Below, one piece after another: positions 42,296 through 51,745 of a stretch of DNA of 64,000 nucleotides. This DNA is from JACVRW01 sp963757815 (lineage in GTDB: Bacteria; Actinomycetota; Thermoleophilia; Solirubrobacterales; Thermoleophilaceae), in assembly GCA_963757815.1 (NCBI GenBank), contig CAVWSN010000025.1:62001-126000 (forward strand), given 5' to 3'. The position numbers were made by a program, and so were the translations under genes. Below the pieces are notes generated by a model that did no database searches, had not been told where the DNA came from, and saw nothing but the letters and a program-made list of their open reading frames with translations. The first letter of the stretch is position 1. Every line of letters begins with the position of its first letter.

Positions 42296-43857
42296 CCGAC
42301 GTCGAGGCGGAAGTCGGGGTTGCCGGTCAGCTCGGCGACGTCCATCTGCGCCTTCTGCAGCTTCCCGGCGTAGTCCCAGTTCATCGACTGCCAGCGCGTG
42401 AACTGGTCGAGTACCCAGATCCCCGACTGGCGGCTGCCGTTGCCCGACTTGCCGTTCCCGCCGAAGGGCAGGTGCGCCTCGGCGCCGCTCGTGGAGTTGT
42501 TCACGGACAGCATTCCGGCGCTCACCCGCTCGCGGAAGCGGAATCCCCACTTGGCGTTGGTCGTGTAGATCGCCGCGGACAGGCCGTAGCCGTGCCCGTT
42601 GGCGAGCGCGACCGCCTCGTCGAACGAGTCGAAGCGGGCCACGCCCACGATCGGCCCGAAGGTCTCGGTGCTGTAGAGCTCGTCCTCGGCCGTCACGCCG
42701 TCGACGATCGTCGGGTGGTAGTAGATGCCCGCGTCGGGATCGCCCACGAACCCGTCGCGCGGGTTCTCCGAGCTGATCCGGCCGGTCGCGCTCGACCCGG
42801 AGACGGCGTGGTGGTCCCGGATCAGGCCGAGCCAGTCCTCGAAGCGCTCCGCGAAGCGCTTGTGGATCATCGGCCCGTAGAGCACGTCCTGGGTCGGGTC
42901 ACCGATCGCGGCGCTCTCGACGGCCTGCGTGAAGCGCGACATGAACTCGTCATGCACCGAGTCGTGGACGATCACCGTCCCCAGCGAGGTGCAGCGCTGG
43001 CCGGCGGTGCCGAAGCCGCTGAACAGGGCGCCCTCGACGGCCAGATCGAGCTCGGCGTCCGGCATCACCACCAACGGGTTCTTGCCGCCGAGCTCGAGAC
43101 AGGGGGACTGCAGGTGGCGCCCGGCGAGGGCGCCGAGCTCGGCGCCGACCGCCGAGGAGCCGGTGAAGCCGACCTTGTCCACGAGCCCCTCGCCGAGCGC
43201 ACGCTCGAGCCCCTCGAAGGCCGTCGGCCCGTCGCACTCGACGAGGTTGAGGACCCCGTCCGGCAGGCCGCCGTTGATGAACAGCTGCGCCAGGGCCTCG
43301 CCGAGGGCCGGGGCGTACTCGGCCGGCTTCCAGACGACCGCGTTGCCGCACAGGATCGCCGGCACGATGTACCAGGACGGAACGGCGACCGGGAAGTTGC
43401 CGGCGGTGATGATCGCCGCGACCCCGACGGGGTTGCGGAACGTGAAGAGCTGCTTGTCGGGCATCTCGCTCGGCACCGTCTGCCCGTAGAGGCGCCGTCC
43501 CTCGCCGAGGAAGAAGTCGCAGGTGTCAACGATCTCCTGCACCTCGCCGAGCGATTCGGGATAGGGCTTGCCGATCTCGCGCGTCACGAGCCTGGCGAGC
43601 GCCTCCTTGTTCTCCTCCACGAGCCGCCCGATCTGCTGGATCGCCTTGCCGCGCACGGGGGCGGGCACGCGCGCCCATTCGCGCTGCGCCGCGCGGGCGG
43701 CGCGGCAGGCGTCGACGAACACGTCGGCCGGGGCCAGCACGGCCTCACAAACGACGTCATCGAGATTGGCAGGATTGCGCGACTCGATCCGCTCCCCCTC
43801 GGGGCGGACCTCTCCGCCGACGATCGACGCGACCGTCCTCGTCTCCGTGATGCTCAT
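42292..43857 (-). CDS. aldehyde dehydrogenase (ALDH7-like)
   Basis: 521 residues from ATG 43857. Rossmann/catalytic motifs: ITAGNFPVAVPSW, GNAVVWKPAEYAP, VGFTGSSAVGAELG, LELGGKNPLVV (catalytic Glu) and FGTAGQRCTS (catalytic Cys). GQRCTSLGT and NNSTSGAEAHLPFGGNGKSGNGSRQSG resemble ALDH7/L-aminoadipate-semialdehyde dehydrogenases, which act on lysine-derived or pipecolate-type aldehydes. It is monocistronic, convergent with the FUSC gene and 81 bp from the CAP gene. Exact substrate cannot be read. Confidence 0.9.
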   Translation of the reverse strand: MSITETRTVASIVGGEVRPEGERIESRNPANLDDVVCEAVLAPADVFVDACRAARAAQREWARVPAPVRGKAIQQIGRLVEENKEALARLVTREIGKPYPESLGEVQEIVDTCDFFLGEGRRLYGQTVPSEMPDKQLFTFRNPVGVAAIITAGNFPVAVPSWYIVPAILCGNAVVWKPAEYAPALGEALAQLFINGGLPDGVLNLVECDGPTAFEGLERALGEGLVDKVGFTGSSAVGAELGALAGRHLQSPCLELGGKNPLVVMPDAELDLAVEGALFSGFGTAGQRCTSLGTVIVHDSVHDEFMSRFTQAVESAAIGDPTQDVLYGPMIHKRFAERFEDWLGLIRDHHAVSGSSATGRISSENPRDGFVGDPDAGIYYHPTIVDGVTAEDELYSTETFGPIVGVARFDSFDEAVALANGHGYGLSAAIYTTNAKWGFRFRERVSAGMLSVNNSTSGAEAHLPFGGNGKSGNGSRQSGIWVLDQFTRWQSMNWDYAGKLQKAQMDVAELTGNPDFRLDVG

Positions 43858-43938
43858 GCCGGCAAGCCTAGCCCCCGGCCGTGATTCCCAAGCGGCACGT
43901 TGCAGGATGCGCGGCGTCGGTGCCGAATCGTCGCTCGG

Positions 43939-44397
43939 ATGCGTCGACTTCGCTGGGGGCTGCTCGTGCTCGCCCTGACACTCCCCGCAGGCTGGGCCGC
44001 GCCGGCGGCCGCTGCGGCGCCGGCAAGCGACGTCGAAGCCCTCGTGAACGCCGCCAACGAGGCGCGTGCCCGCTACGGGCTCCCGCCGCTCCGGCTCTCA
44101 GCGGCGCTTACCAGTTCGGCGACCGCGTACGGCGAGCACCTGATGCGCAACGGGGTCTTCGGCCACGCCGGCACGCTGAGCGCGCCGGGGAGCTTCAACC
44201 GGCTCGGCGAGGCACTCGAGCTGCACCCCGGCCGCGCCGCGCATCCGCGCCGCACCGTTCGCCGCTGGCTCGCCTCCTACGGCCATCGCGTGCTCCTGTT
44301 GAGCCGGGGATTCCGGTACGCCGGAGCGGCCGCCGTCAGAGGTCGCTTCCGCGGCCGAACCAGCACGATCTGGGTGCTGCGGCTCGGGGGCCGCTGA
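43939..44397 (+). CDS. secreted CAP-domain (SCP/PR-1-like) protein
   Basis: 152 residues from ATG 43939. Signal peptide MRRLRWGLLVLALTLPAGWAAPAAAA, then a small CAP domain: VEALVNAANEARARYGLPPLRLSAALTSSATAYGEHLMRNGVFGHAG, with the CAP His (H of FGHAG) and N-E-A-R motif. The C-terminal part is shorter than most and basic (GRFRGRTSTIWVLRLGGR). Bacterial CAP proteins are often extracytoplasmic and linked to cell-wall or lipid binding; exact role unknown. Convergent with a dehydrogenase gene with 2 bp between stops. Confidence 0.82.
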   Translation: MRRLRWGLLVLALTLPAGWAAPAAAAAPASDVEALVNAANEARARYGLPPLRLSAALTSSATAYGEHLMRNGVFGHAGTLSAPGSFNRLGEALELHPGRAAHPRRTVRRWLASYGHRVLLLSRGFRYAGAAAVRGRFRGRTSTIWVLRLGGR

Positions 44398-44399
44398 CG

Positions 44400-45848
44400 C
44401 TACCCCTCGATCGCCGACATGACGTGCTTGACCCGCGTGTACTCCTCGAACGAGTACATCGACAGGTCCTTGCCGTAGCCCGAGTGCTTGAACCCGCCGT
44501 GCGGCATCTCGGCCACCAGCGGGATGTGGCAGTTGACCCAGACGCAGCCGTAGTCGAGTGCGCGTGACACCCGCAGGGCGCGCTTGTGGTTCGCGGTCCA
44601 GACGCTCGAGGCCAGCCCGTACGGGGTCCCGTTCGCCCAGCGAAGCGCCTCGTCCTCGTCGCTGAACGGCTGCACGGTGATGACCGGGCCGAAGATCTCC
44701 GTCCGGGCCATCTCGTCGTCCTGTTCGATGCCGTCGATGACCGTGGGCTTGTAGAAGTAGCCGTTGTCGGTCGCGCGCTCGCCCCCGGTCAGCACCTTGG
44801 CGTGGGCGGGAGCGCGCTCGACGAGCCCGCCGACGTGCGTGAGCTGATTCGGGTTGTTGAGCGGCGGGATGAAGAAGTCCTCCGAGCCGGGCTCCTCGTC
44901 CTTGGACAGCCTGACCTGGCTCGCCTGCTCGACGAGCGCGGCGGCGATGTCGTCCTCCACCCGCTTGCTCGCCAGTACGCGCGTGGCCGCCGTGCAGTCC
45001 TGGCCGGCGTTGAAGTAGCCGGCCACCGCGATGTCCTCGGCCGCGCCTTCGAGATCGGCGTCGTCGAAGACGATCACCGGAGCCTTGCCGCCGAGCTCCA
45101 GGTGGGTTCGCTTGAGCGTGTCCGCCGCGGCGCGAGCCACCGACTTGCCGGCCGCGATGCTGCCCGTGATCGACACCATCTGCGGGGTCGGGTGGCTGAC
45201 GACGGCGGCCCCCGTATCGCGGTCTCCGCAGACCACGTTGAAGACCCCCGGGGGGAGGATGTCCGCGAACAGCTCTGCCATGTAAACGGTGCTCGCCGGG
45301 GTGGTGTCGGAGGGCTTGAGCACGATGGTGTTGCCCGCGGCGAGCGCCGGGGCGAACTTCCACACGCCCATCATCATCGGGTAGTTCCAGGGCGTCACCG
45401 AGCCGATCACGCCGATCGGCTCGCGCCGGATCGTCGAGGTGAACCCGGTCATGTACTCGGCCGTCGCCCGGCCCTCGAGCATGCGAGCGGCCCCCGCGAA
45501 GAAGCGGATCTGGTCGCACATCGGCGGGATCTCTTCGCTCAGGGTCAGCCCCTTGGGCTTGCCGGTGTTCTCGGCCTCGACCTCGACCAGGCGCTCGGCG
45601 TTCTCCTCGATGGCGTCCGCCATCTTGAGCAGGCAGGTCATCCGCTCGCCCGGGGTCGTATCGCGCCAGCCGTCGTCAAACGCCGCCTGCGCGGCCTTCA
45701 TCGCGGAGTCGACGTCTGCCTCGCCCGAGAGCGGCGCGGTCGCGTACGCCTCGCCCTTCGACGGGTTCACGACGTCGAGCGTCTTGCCCTCCTGCGAGGG
45801 CTTGAACTCTCCGTTTACGTAGTTGCGCAGTTCGCGCTGCTCGGCCAT
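44400..45848 (-). CDS. aldehyde dehydrogenase, probably gamma-aminobutyraldehyde type
   Basis: 482 residues. Catalytic motifs: TPWNYPMMMGVWKFAPALAAGN, VSITGSIAAGKS, LELGGKAPVIV (Glu) and FNAGQDCTA (Cys). The C-terminal GGFKHSGYGKDLSMYSFEEYTRVKHVM and EFKPSQEGKT fit the PatD (YdcW) branch that oxidises 4-aminobutanal from putrescine. Last gene of the minus-strand run copper amine oxidase, M20 peptidase, C45 acyltransferase, this; the amine oxidase would supply the aldehyde. Betaine- or other amino-aldehyde specificity is the alternative. Confidence 0.9.
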   Translation of the reverse strand: MAEQRELRNYVNGEFKPSQEGKTLDVVNPSKGEAYATAPLSGEADVDSAMKAAQAAFDDGWRDTTPGERMTCLLKMADAIEENAERLVEVEAENTGKPKGLTLSEEIPPMCDQIRFFAGAARMLEGRATAEYMTGFTSTIRREPIGVIGSVTPWNYPMMMGVWKFAPALAAGNTIVLKPSDTTPASTVYMAELFADILPPGVFNVVCGDRDTGAAVVSHPTPQMVSITGSIAAGKSVARAAADTLKRTHLELGGKAPVIVFDDADLEGAAEDIAVAGYFNAGQDCTAATRVLASKRVEDDIAAALVEQASQVRLSKDEEPGSEDFFIPPLNNPNQLTHVGGLVERAPAHAKVLTGGERATDNGYFYKPTVIDGIEQDDEMARTEIFGPVITVQPFSDEDEALRWANGTPYGLASSVWTANHKRALRVSRALDYGCVWVNCHIPLVAEMPHGGFKHSGYGKDLSMYSFEEYTRVKHVMSAIEG

Positions 45849-45892
45849 CGATCACCTCACAGGTCATGGACACTTGGGCGGCGCTGACCAGG

Positions 45893-47055
45893 CTACGCCG
45901 CCCGAGGCCCCTCGGTAAAGGTCTGGGTGTGCTCGTCCTCGACGAAGCCGTCGAACGGCTGCGTCCACGCGAACCCGGGCCAGCGGTATTCGGCGCGCCC
46001 TTCCGCCGGGAAGTAGGCCGCCGTGTAGATCGTCCCGAAGCCGCTCGAGAAGGCCTCGCTGTACAGCGGCGGCTCGAGGAACGCCTGAACGAAGCGGTCA
46101 CGCGTCAGCTCGGGTTCGTCGAGCAGCTCGAGCAGATAGCGCTCGCGCTCGAACGTGCGCACGGCACGGGCGTAGTCGGGCCAGTCGTCCTCGCGCTGGT
46201 GATTGGTGGCCGCCGGCACGTCGCTGAACTCGGGCTCGCGATCCGGGCTCAGGCAGGCGGTCACGACCGCTCCGGTCCGGTCGAGCAGCGTGACGTTCTG
46301 GGCGGCGTGCACGGGGATCTGCGCGAGCTGTGCGCGCGCCTCCGCCACGCTCTCGCAGGTCTCGAGGAGGTAGCGGATCACAAGCGGGATGCCGAACCCG
46401 TCGCCGACCACGCGCCGGCCGCCGAAGGTGAGCGAGGCGGCGAGGCCGGCGTCGTTCACGCCGTCCAGCAGACCCCAAAGGCAGTCGCTCATCCCGATCA
46501 CCCGCCGCCCCGTCCATGCCGTGGAGTAGACGATGCCCTCGGCCCGCGTCGCCGGGTAGTCGTAGTTGCGGACGAGCACCGGGGCGCCGTCGCGCGTCCA
46601 GGCGGCCTGGGAGCAGCCCACGACGAAACCGGGCGGCCGGTAGAGCGAGAGGAAGCGCGCCGCCAGCTCGTCTCCCCCGGCCAGCTCCACGAGCCGCTCG
46701 TAGGTCGGCACCAGCTCGGGCATGTGCTCACGCAGCATCCGGCGGCAGGTGGCGAGGTCCGGCCGCGCCGCCTCGCCCTCCTTCAGGTACCAGCCGCGGT
46801 AGGCCGGCCACATGGTCTCGTAGGCGGCCTGCCAGCGTTCTCCGGGCTCGCGCTCCTCGATCGCCTCGAACGCCAGCCAGTTGCCGTCCGGGGCAGGAAG
46901 GGCCTCGGGCGTCCGGCCGCGGTGGTCGGGAAGCAGGTCGAGGTCATCCTTGATCTCGTCCCAGACGGCTTCCAGAAGCGGTCGATCGCATCCGCCGCGA
47001 CCTTGGGGAGGCCGAGCGACTTGACCCAGTCGGGCAGCTCGGGCACGGTCGGCAC
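45893..47055 (-). pseudogene. C45-type acyltransferase/amidohydrolase (penicillin acyltransferase-like), one frameshift
   Basis: About 387 residues when restored from GTG 47055 (VPTVPELPDWVKSLGLP). One missing base near 46983 (ATCGACCG_CTTCTG) joins the N-terminus to LLEAVWDEIKDDLDLLPDH and the main frame. The Ntn-hydrolase hallmark is FVVGCSQAAW with Cys as new N-terminal nucleophile, then VLVRNYDYPA, GMSDCLWGLLDGVNDAGLAASLTFGG and PAATNHQREDDW. C45 enzymes move acyl groups onto or off amines. It lies between an M20 peptidase and an aldehyde dehydrogenase in an amine-oxidase operon, so an acylated amine is the likely substrate. Confidence 0.78.
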
Positions 47056-47092
47056 GGCCGCAACCCTAGCCGCGGACGGGAGGCGGGCAGGC

Positions 47093-48364
47093 TCAGCCCG
47101 GGGCCAGGCCGCACCAGTCGCGGATGAACAGGCCGAGCACCTGGGCCGTCTCCACCATCGACGGCAGCAGGACGCGCTCGTCGACGCCGTGAACGTTCTC
47201 CGCGTGCGGCCCGAAGCAGACCGCCGGGCCCCCTCCGTAGAGCTGGAAATTGCGGGCATCGGTGGTGGCCGTCGATCCGAACAGCGGCGCCGTGCCCCCG
47301 GTGGCCCGCTCGACGGCCTGCCCGAGGCTCGTGACGACGGGCGCCTCGTGCTCGAGCGTGTAGCCCGCGCACGCGAAGCCGTCGTACGCGACCTCGACCT
47401 TGAAACCGGCGAGAGCGGGGTCGCCGGCCGCCACGGCGGCGACCGTCTCCTCGACCCGCGCCTTGAGGTCGTCCACCGCGTCGCCGGGGAAGAGCGCGAG
47501 GCGGCAGTAGGTGACGCTCTCGCCCGCCACCGTCGACGGCCAGTCCCCGCCGCGCATCATGCCCACGTTGAGATTGATCGGGTGGGGGTAGACGTCGTAC
47601 GGCGCCGGCGGGTCGACGTTGAGCTCGCCCTCGAGCTCCCGCAGCGCATGGACGATCGGAAAGGTCGCCTCGATCGCGTTCTGACCCTCCGGAGCGTCCC
47701 CCGCGTGCGCGGGGCGCCCCGCCACCCGCACCTGGAACCACAGCACTCCGACCTGGGAGTTCTGGATCGCGCCGCTGGTGGGCTCGGTCACGATCACCGC
47801 GTCGGCCGGCTCGCCCGCCAGCACACAGGTGAGCGCTCCGTTGCCGCTGCACTCCTCCTCGACCACGGACTGGAGCTCGACCCGCGCGCCCGGAGCGAGC
47901 CCCAACCCCCTGAGTCCGCGCACCGCCCCCACAATCGCCGCCAGGCCGGCCTTCATGTCGCCGGCGCCGCGGCCGTAGAGCCAGTCGCCGTCGCGCCTCG
48001 CGGTGAAGGGATCCGACGACCACATCGTCGCCGGCTCGGGACTCACCACGTCGATGTGGCCGTTGAGGATCAGCGAGCGCCCGTCGGCGGGCTCCGCGGG
48101 CGGCCACCCGGCCACCACGTTTGCCTTGCCCGTCACGTCCCAGCTGAACGGCGAGGCACCCGGGTGGGCGCGCAGCGCCTCCGGGTCGAGCGGCAGGTCT
48201 CGGGGCTCGAGGCCGAGGTCCTCGAACGCGTCGCGCATGACGGCCTGCCCGGGCGCCTCGTCGCCCAGCAGGGTCGGCGCCTCGACCAGACGCACGAGCA
48301 GCTCCTCCATGGCGGGCCGCTCGGCGGCGACCGCCGCGAGGATCTCCTCGTCGGTCGCGCTCAC
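47093..48364 (-). CDS. M20 family metallopeptidase (ArgE/DapE-like deacylase)
   Basis: 423 residues from GTG 48364. Zinc motifs: LNGHIDVV (His-Ile-Asp), YGRGAGDMKAGLAAIVGAV (G-D-M-K), QSVVEEECSGNGAL (catalytic EE) and PTSGAIQNSQVG; the dimerisation domain has PAHAGDAPEGQNAIE. These enzymes cleave N-acyl or aminoacyl amides. Its start overlaps the stop of the copper amine oxidase (GTGA). Between an amine oxidase and a C45 acyltransferase it may release the amine or amino acid from an N-acyl form; it could also be a generic acetylornithine deacetylase. Confidence 0.88.
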   Translation of the reverse strand: MSATDEEILAAVAAERPAMEELLVRLVEAPTLLGDEAPGQAVMRDAFEDLGLEPRDLPLDPEALRAHPGASPFSWDVTGKANVVAGWPPAEPADGRSLILNGHIDVVSPEPATMWSSDPFTARRDGDWLYGRGAGDMKAGLAAIVGAVRGLRGLGLAPGARVELQSVVEEECSGNGALTCVLAGEPADAVIVTEPTSGAIQNSQVGVLWFQVRVAGRPAHAGDAPEGQNAIEATFPIVHALRELEGELNVDPPAPYDVYPHPINLNVGMMRGGDWPSTVAGESVTYCRLALFPGDAVDDLKARVEETVAAVAAGDPALAGFKVEVAYDGFACAGYTLEHEAPVVTSLGQAVERATGGTAPLFGSTATTDARNFQLYGGGPAVCFGPHAENVHGVDERVLLPSMVETAQVLGLFIRDWCGLAPG

Positions 48365-50242
48365 GCCGGGGGGACGTCGAGGGCAGGGTTGCGGTCGAAG
48401 AATCCGACCGGCTTGAGCCAGAAGGAGACCGTGTCGACCGGCATCACCGGCCACTCCTCGGGACGCGTGACGTGGTGGATGCCGAACACGTACCAGAGGA
48501 CAACGTCCGTGTTCTCTATCGAGCGGTTGGCGGCGGTCCAGGCCGGCAGGCCCGCGTCCTCCTCGCTCTGAACGAGCAACTCGCCGCAGGGCCAGCGCTC
48601 GTCATCGTCGTAGGCGGTGACCCACAGGTTGTGGCCGATCACCTGTGCGCGCCGGAACACCCCCGATTCCCGGTCCATCATGGCCGGAAAGCAGCCGCCG
48701 GGCACCAGCTTGTAGCCGACCGGCGTGCCGAGCCCGTTCAGGGCGCCCTCGTTGACCACCTTCCATGCGCGCTGGGTGTTCCAGTCGTAGTCCTGCTTGC
48801 CCTCCTCCTCGGTGCGCAGCGGGACGCTGCGCTGCACGATCGCGAGCCCGTCGGGGTTCCCCTCGCCGATCGGCAGCGCCTCGGACTCGGTCATGTGGAC
48901 CGTGTTCTGCTCGCCGTCCACGTCGAGGTCGAGCCGGGCCACGATGAAGTGCTGGTGGAACGGCGCGTAGGTCCGGTCGTCGACAAGCGTCCCGTATGGC
49001 GGCTGCTCGCCGGTCGGGAAGTGCGTCGTGACCATGATGCCGGTGGCGCGCACCTCGCATTCGATGTTGCCGTCCTGGTAGAAGCGCCAGTAGACGAGGT
49101 ACTCGTAGTTGGCGACGGTGGCGTGGCACGACACCACCAGCCGGCGCGCCCGCCGCACCTCGCTCCCGGCGACGGCGTCGACGTGCTTCCAGAGGACGGC
49201 GTCGTCCTCCTCGTGGATGCAGATCGCATTCCGGATCGTCCGCGGCTCGCCGTGGGAGTCGTGGACCACGGCGTCGAGATAGGCGACCTCGCCCAAGCAG
49301 TCGCAGCCGAGCTCGAGGGACGTGGTCATGAAGCCGAGGCCCCACTCGCCGATGTCGAACGCGGTCCGTGCGCTGTGGTCCTTCGTCGGGTCGCGGTATG
49401 GCACCACCATCTCGGCGAACGACAGGCGATGCGCGACCGGCCGCACGCGGCCGCCGTCCTCGTAGCCCAAGGTGTGGATCACCGGCCCCTCGCGCGGGTT
49501 GAAGCCGAGCCTCATCGACCACCGCTGCCACTGCAGCAGCTGGCCGTCGAGGGTGAAGGAGGCGCCCTCCGGCTGGACGATCTCGAGTGGCTTGACGTCG
49601 TCACGCAGGCGCTGCCCCGGGACGAGACTGGGCACGTACTCGCCCATCGTGCGCGGCCGTTCGACGGGACCCTCGTCGTCGATCTCGAGCAGCTCCATCG
49701 TGTTCATGTCGACGATGAGGTTCAGGCCGCTGAGCGGGTTCGCGTAGGGGTTGGACCCCTTCGACTTGCAGTACCAGACGTCGGTCCACCCGACCCGCCG
49801 GTCGCGGTACTGCTCGGGGACCAGCAGCCCGCCGTAGGCCCAGGTGTCGAACAGCACCAGATCCATGTCGGTGATGCCGTACCGCTCCAGCACCTCGATC
49901 ACGCGCGGGTCCTTCTTGAGCGCCTCGTTGCACTCGGAGAACTCGTCCTCGGTGAAGTTGGCCTGCTCACCGGGGCGGTGCTCCCACGAGATCACGCGGT
50001 CCTCCGCGATCGACACGACCGCCTTGTAGGTCTGGCCGTCGTCGCGGTTCCAGCACGTGAGGATGGCCTCCCGGGGGCAGTGCCCCACCCTCGCGCAGCG
50101 CTGCCTTCGGCGGCTCTCTCAGCTCGATCGTCCCGAAGCGCCAGCGCGGGCCCATGTCGCGCTCGCGCCGCAGGATGGCCACGGCGGCGCGGATCTCCTC
50201 CGCCGAGAGCGGGTCCAGCGGGTGCGCGGCGCTCACGGGCAT
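48361..50242 (-). pseudogene. copper-containing primary amine oxidase (TPQ), one frameshift
   Basis: About 626 residues when restored from ATG 50242. The N-terminus MPVSAAHPLDPLSAEEIRAAVAILRRERDMGPRWRF is in one frame; after AALRE an extra G (GAG-G-GTGGGG, ~50089) leads to VGHCPREAILTCWNRDDGQTYKAVV in the main frame. The TPQ precursor tyrosine is in VANYEYLVYWRF (N-Y-E-Y) and copper ligands in APFHQHFIVARLDLDVDG (H-x-H). It oxidises primary amines to aldehydes with H2O2 and ammonia. Substrate could be tyramine, phenethylamine or agmatine-type amines. First gene of its operon, divergent from an ATP-grasp gene 37 bp away. Confidence 0.9.
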
Positions 50243-50278
50243 AGAATCGCAGCCGGCCGCGCCACAGGAGGAGGGCCC

Positions 50279-51745
50279 ATGGCCGATACCACGACGACGC
50301 TGCGGGGGATCTCCGAGATCCGGGGCTTCTTTCGCACCAACCGGACGCCGCTCTACTTCGTCTCGCCGACGGCGTTCAACCTGCTCGGCATCGATCGCTG
50401 GGTGCGGAACTTCTTCTACGTCAACTACTTCGACTCGTTCGAGGGAACACATCCGCGCGTGTTCGTGCCCAAGGAACGCCCCTACCGCGAGTTCGACTCG
50501 ATCGAGGAGATCTGCAACTACCTGCTCGAGCACGAGGAGGTGCTCGACCTCATCCGCTCGCGCGGACCGGGCGGCAAGGCGCTGTTCGTGTTCTTCGACG
50601 AGGAGACCGAGGAATGCGCGGCCGAGGTGGGGCTCGAGGTGGCGCTCCCGCCCGCGGAGCTTCGTCACCGCCTTGACTCCAAGATCGTGACCACCCAGCT
50701 CGGGGACGAGGCGGGCGTGCCGAGCGTCCCGAACGTGCTCGGGCGGGCCGCCCGCTACGACGAGCTCGTGGCGCTCGCCGAGGAGGCAGGGCTCGGCGAC
50801 GACCTCGTCGTCCAGACGCCCTACGGCGACTCGGGCAAGACGACCTTCTTCGTGCGCGGCGAGGCGGACTGGGACGAGAACGCGGGCGACATGGCCACCC
50901 AGGAGCTCAAGGTCATGCGGCGCATCAATCCGCGTGCGGTGGCCGTCGAGGCCTGCATCACGCGCCACGGCACGGTCGTCGGACCGCTGATGACCGATCT
51001 GACCGGCCACCCTGAGCTGACCCCCTACCGGGGCGGCTGGTGCGGGAACGACATCTTCCCCGACGCGCTGGCGCCCGAGCACCGCGAGCGTGCCCGGGAG
51101 CTCACGCGCAGGCTGGGCGACCGGCTGGCCAAGGAGGGCTACCGCGGGCTGCTCGAGATCGACTACCTGGTGGACCTGGACGGCGGCGAGCTCTACCTCG
51201 GCGAGCTGAACCCGCGCCTCAGCGGGATCAGCTCGATGACCAACGTCAGCGCCAGCGCGTACGCCGACATGCCGCTCTTCCTGTTCCACCTCCTCGAGTA
51301 CATGGACGTGGACTACGAGGTCGACGTCGACGACATCAACCGGCGCTGGTCGAGCCATGACGCCACCGACGTCTGGAGCCAGCTCGTCCTGAAGGAGCCG
51401 AACGACTCCGTGGAGCTGCTCACCGGCGCGCCGAAGACGGGCATCTGGCGGCTCGGCGACGGGGCGGAATTCCGCTTCAGCCGCTGGGGCAACGACTGGC
51501 ACAGCCTGCAGGACGACACCGAGGGCTTCTACCTGCGCGTGCTGGCGGCCGGCGACTACCGATACAAGGGCGCCGACCTCGGGATCCTGGTCTCGCGCGG
51601 GCGCATGCAGACGGAGGAGAACGAGCTGACCGAACGCTGCCGCGACTGGATCGCCGGCATTCGTTCCCAGTTCACGGGCACGCCGGTCGAGGAGGACGCC
51701 GACCCGCCGCCGAAGCACGATGCGCTGGCGTTCAAGTTCGCCTGA
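50279..51745 (+). CDS. ATP-grasp ligase, unknown substrate
   Basis: 488 residues from ATG 50279. The ATP-grasp core: LVVQTPYGDSGKTTFFV (P-loop-like glycine lid), LKVMRRINPRAVAVEACITRHG, ELTPYRGGWCGNDIFPDAL, and the metal-binding strand YLGELNPRLSGISSMTNVSASAYADMPLFLFHLLEY (E-x-N-P-R). Many ATP-grasp enzymes of this look join a carboxylate to an amine or amino group. It is followed without gap by the PLP decarboxylase and divergent from the copper amine oxidase. Not a biotin carboxylase in the strict sense, since biotin-carrier and typical BC motifs are missing. Confidence 0.78.
   Translation: MADTTTTLRGISEIRGFFRTNRTPLYFVSPTAFNLLGIDRWVRNFFYVNYFDSFEGTHPRVFVPKERPYREFDSIEEICNYLLEHEEVLDLIRSRGPGGKALFVFFDEETEECAAEVGLEVALPPAELRHRLDSKIVTTQLGDEAGVPSVPNVLGRAARYDELVALAEEAGLGDDLVVQTPYGDSGKTTFFVRGEADWDENAGDMATQELKVMRRINPRAVAVEACITRHGTVVGPLMTDLTGHPELTPYRGGWCGNDIFPDALAPEHRERARELTRRLGDRLAKEGYRGLLEIDYLVDLDGGELYLGELNPRLSGISSMTNVSASAYADMPLFLFHLLEYMDVDYEVDVDDINRRWSSHDATDVWSQLVLKEPNDSVELLTGAPKTGIWRLGDGAEFRFSRWGNDWHSLQDDTEGFYLRVLAAGDYRYKGADLGILVSRGRMQTEENELTERCRDWIAGIRSQFTGTPVEEDADPPPKHDALAFKFA

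Noticed and set aside
45866..48571. A 901-codon open frame on the plus strand across the C45 and M20 genes
   Set aside because: Low-complexity Arg/Gly/Glu-rich translation with no motif; the minus strand carries clear M20 and C45 motifs.
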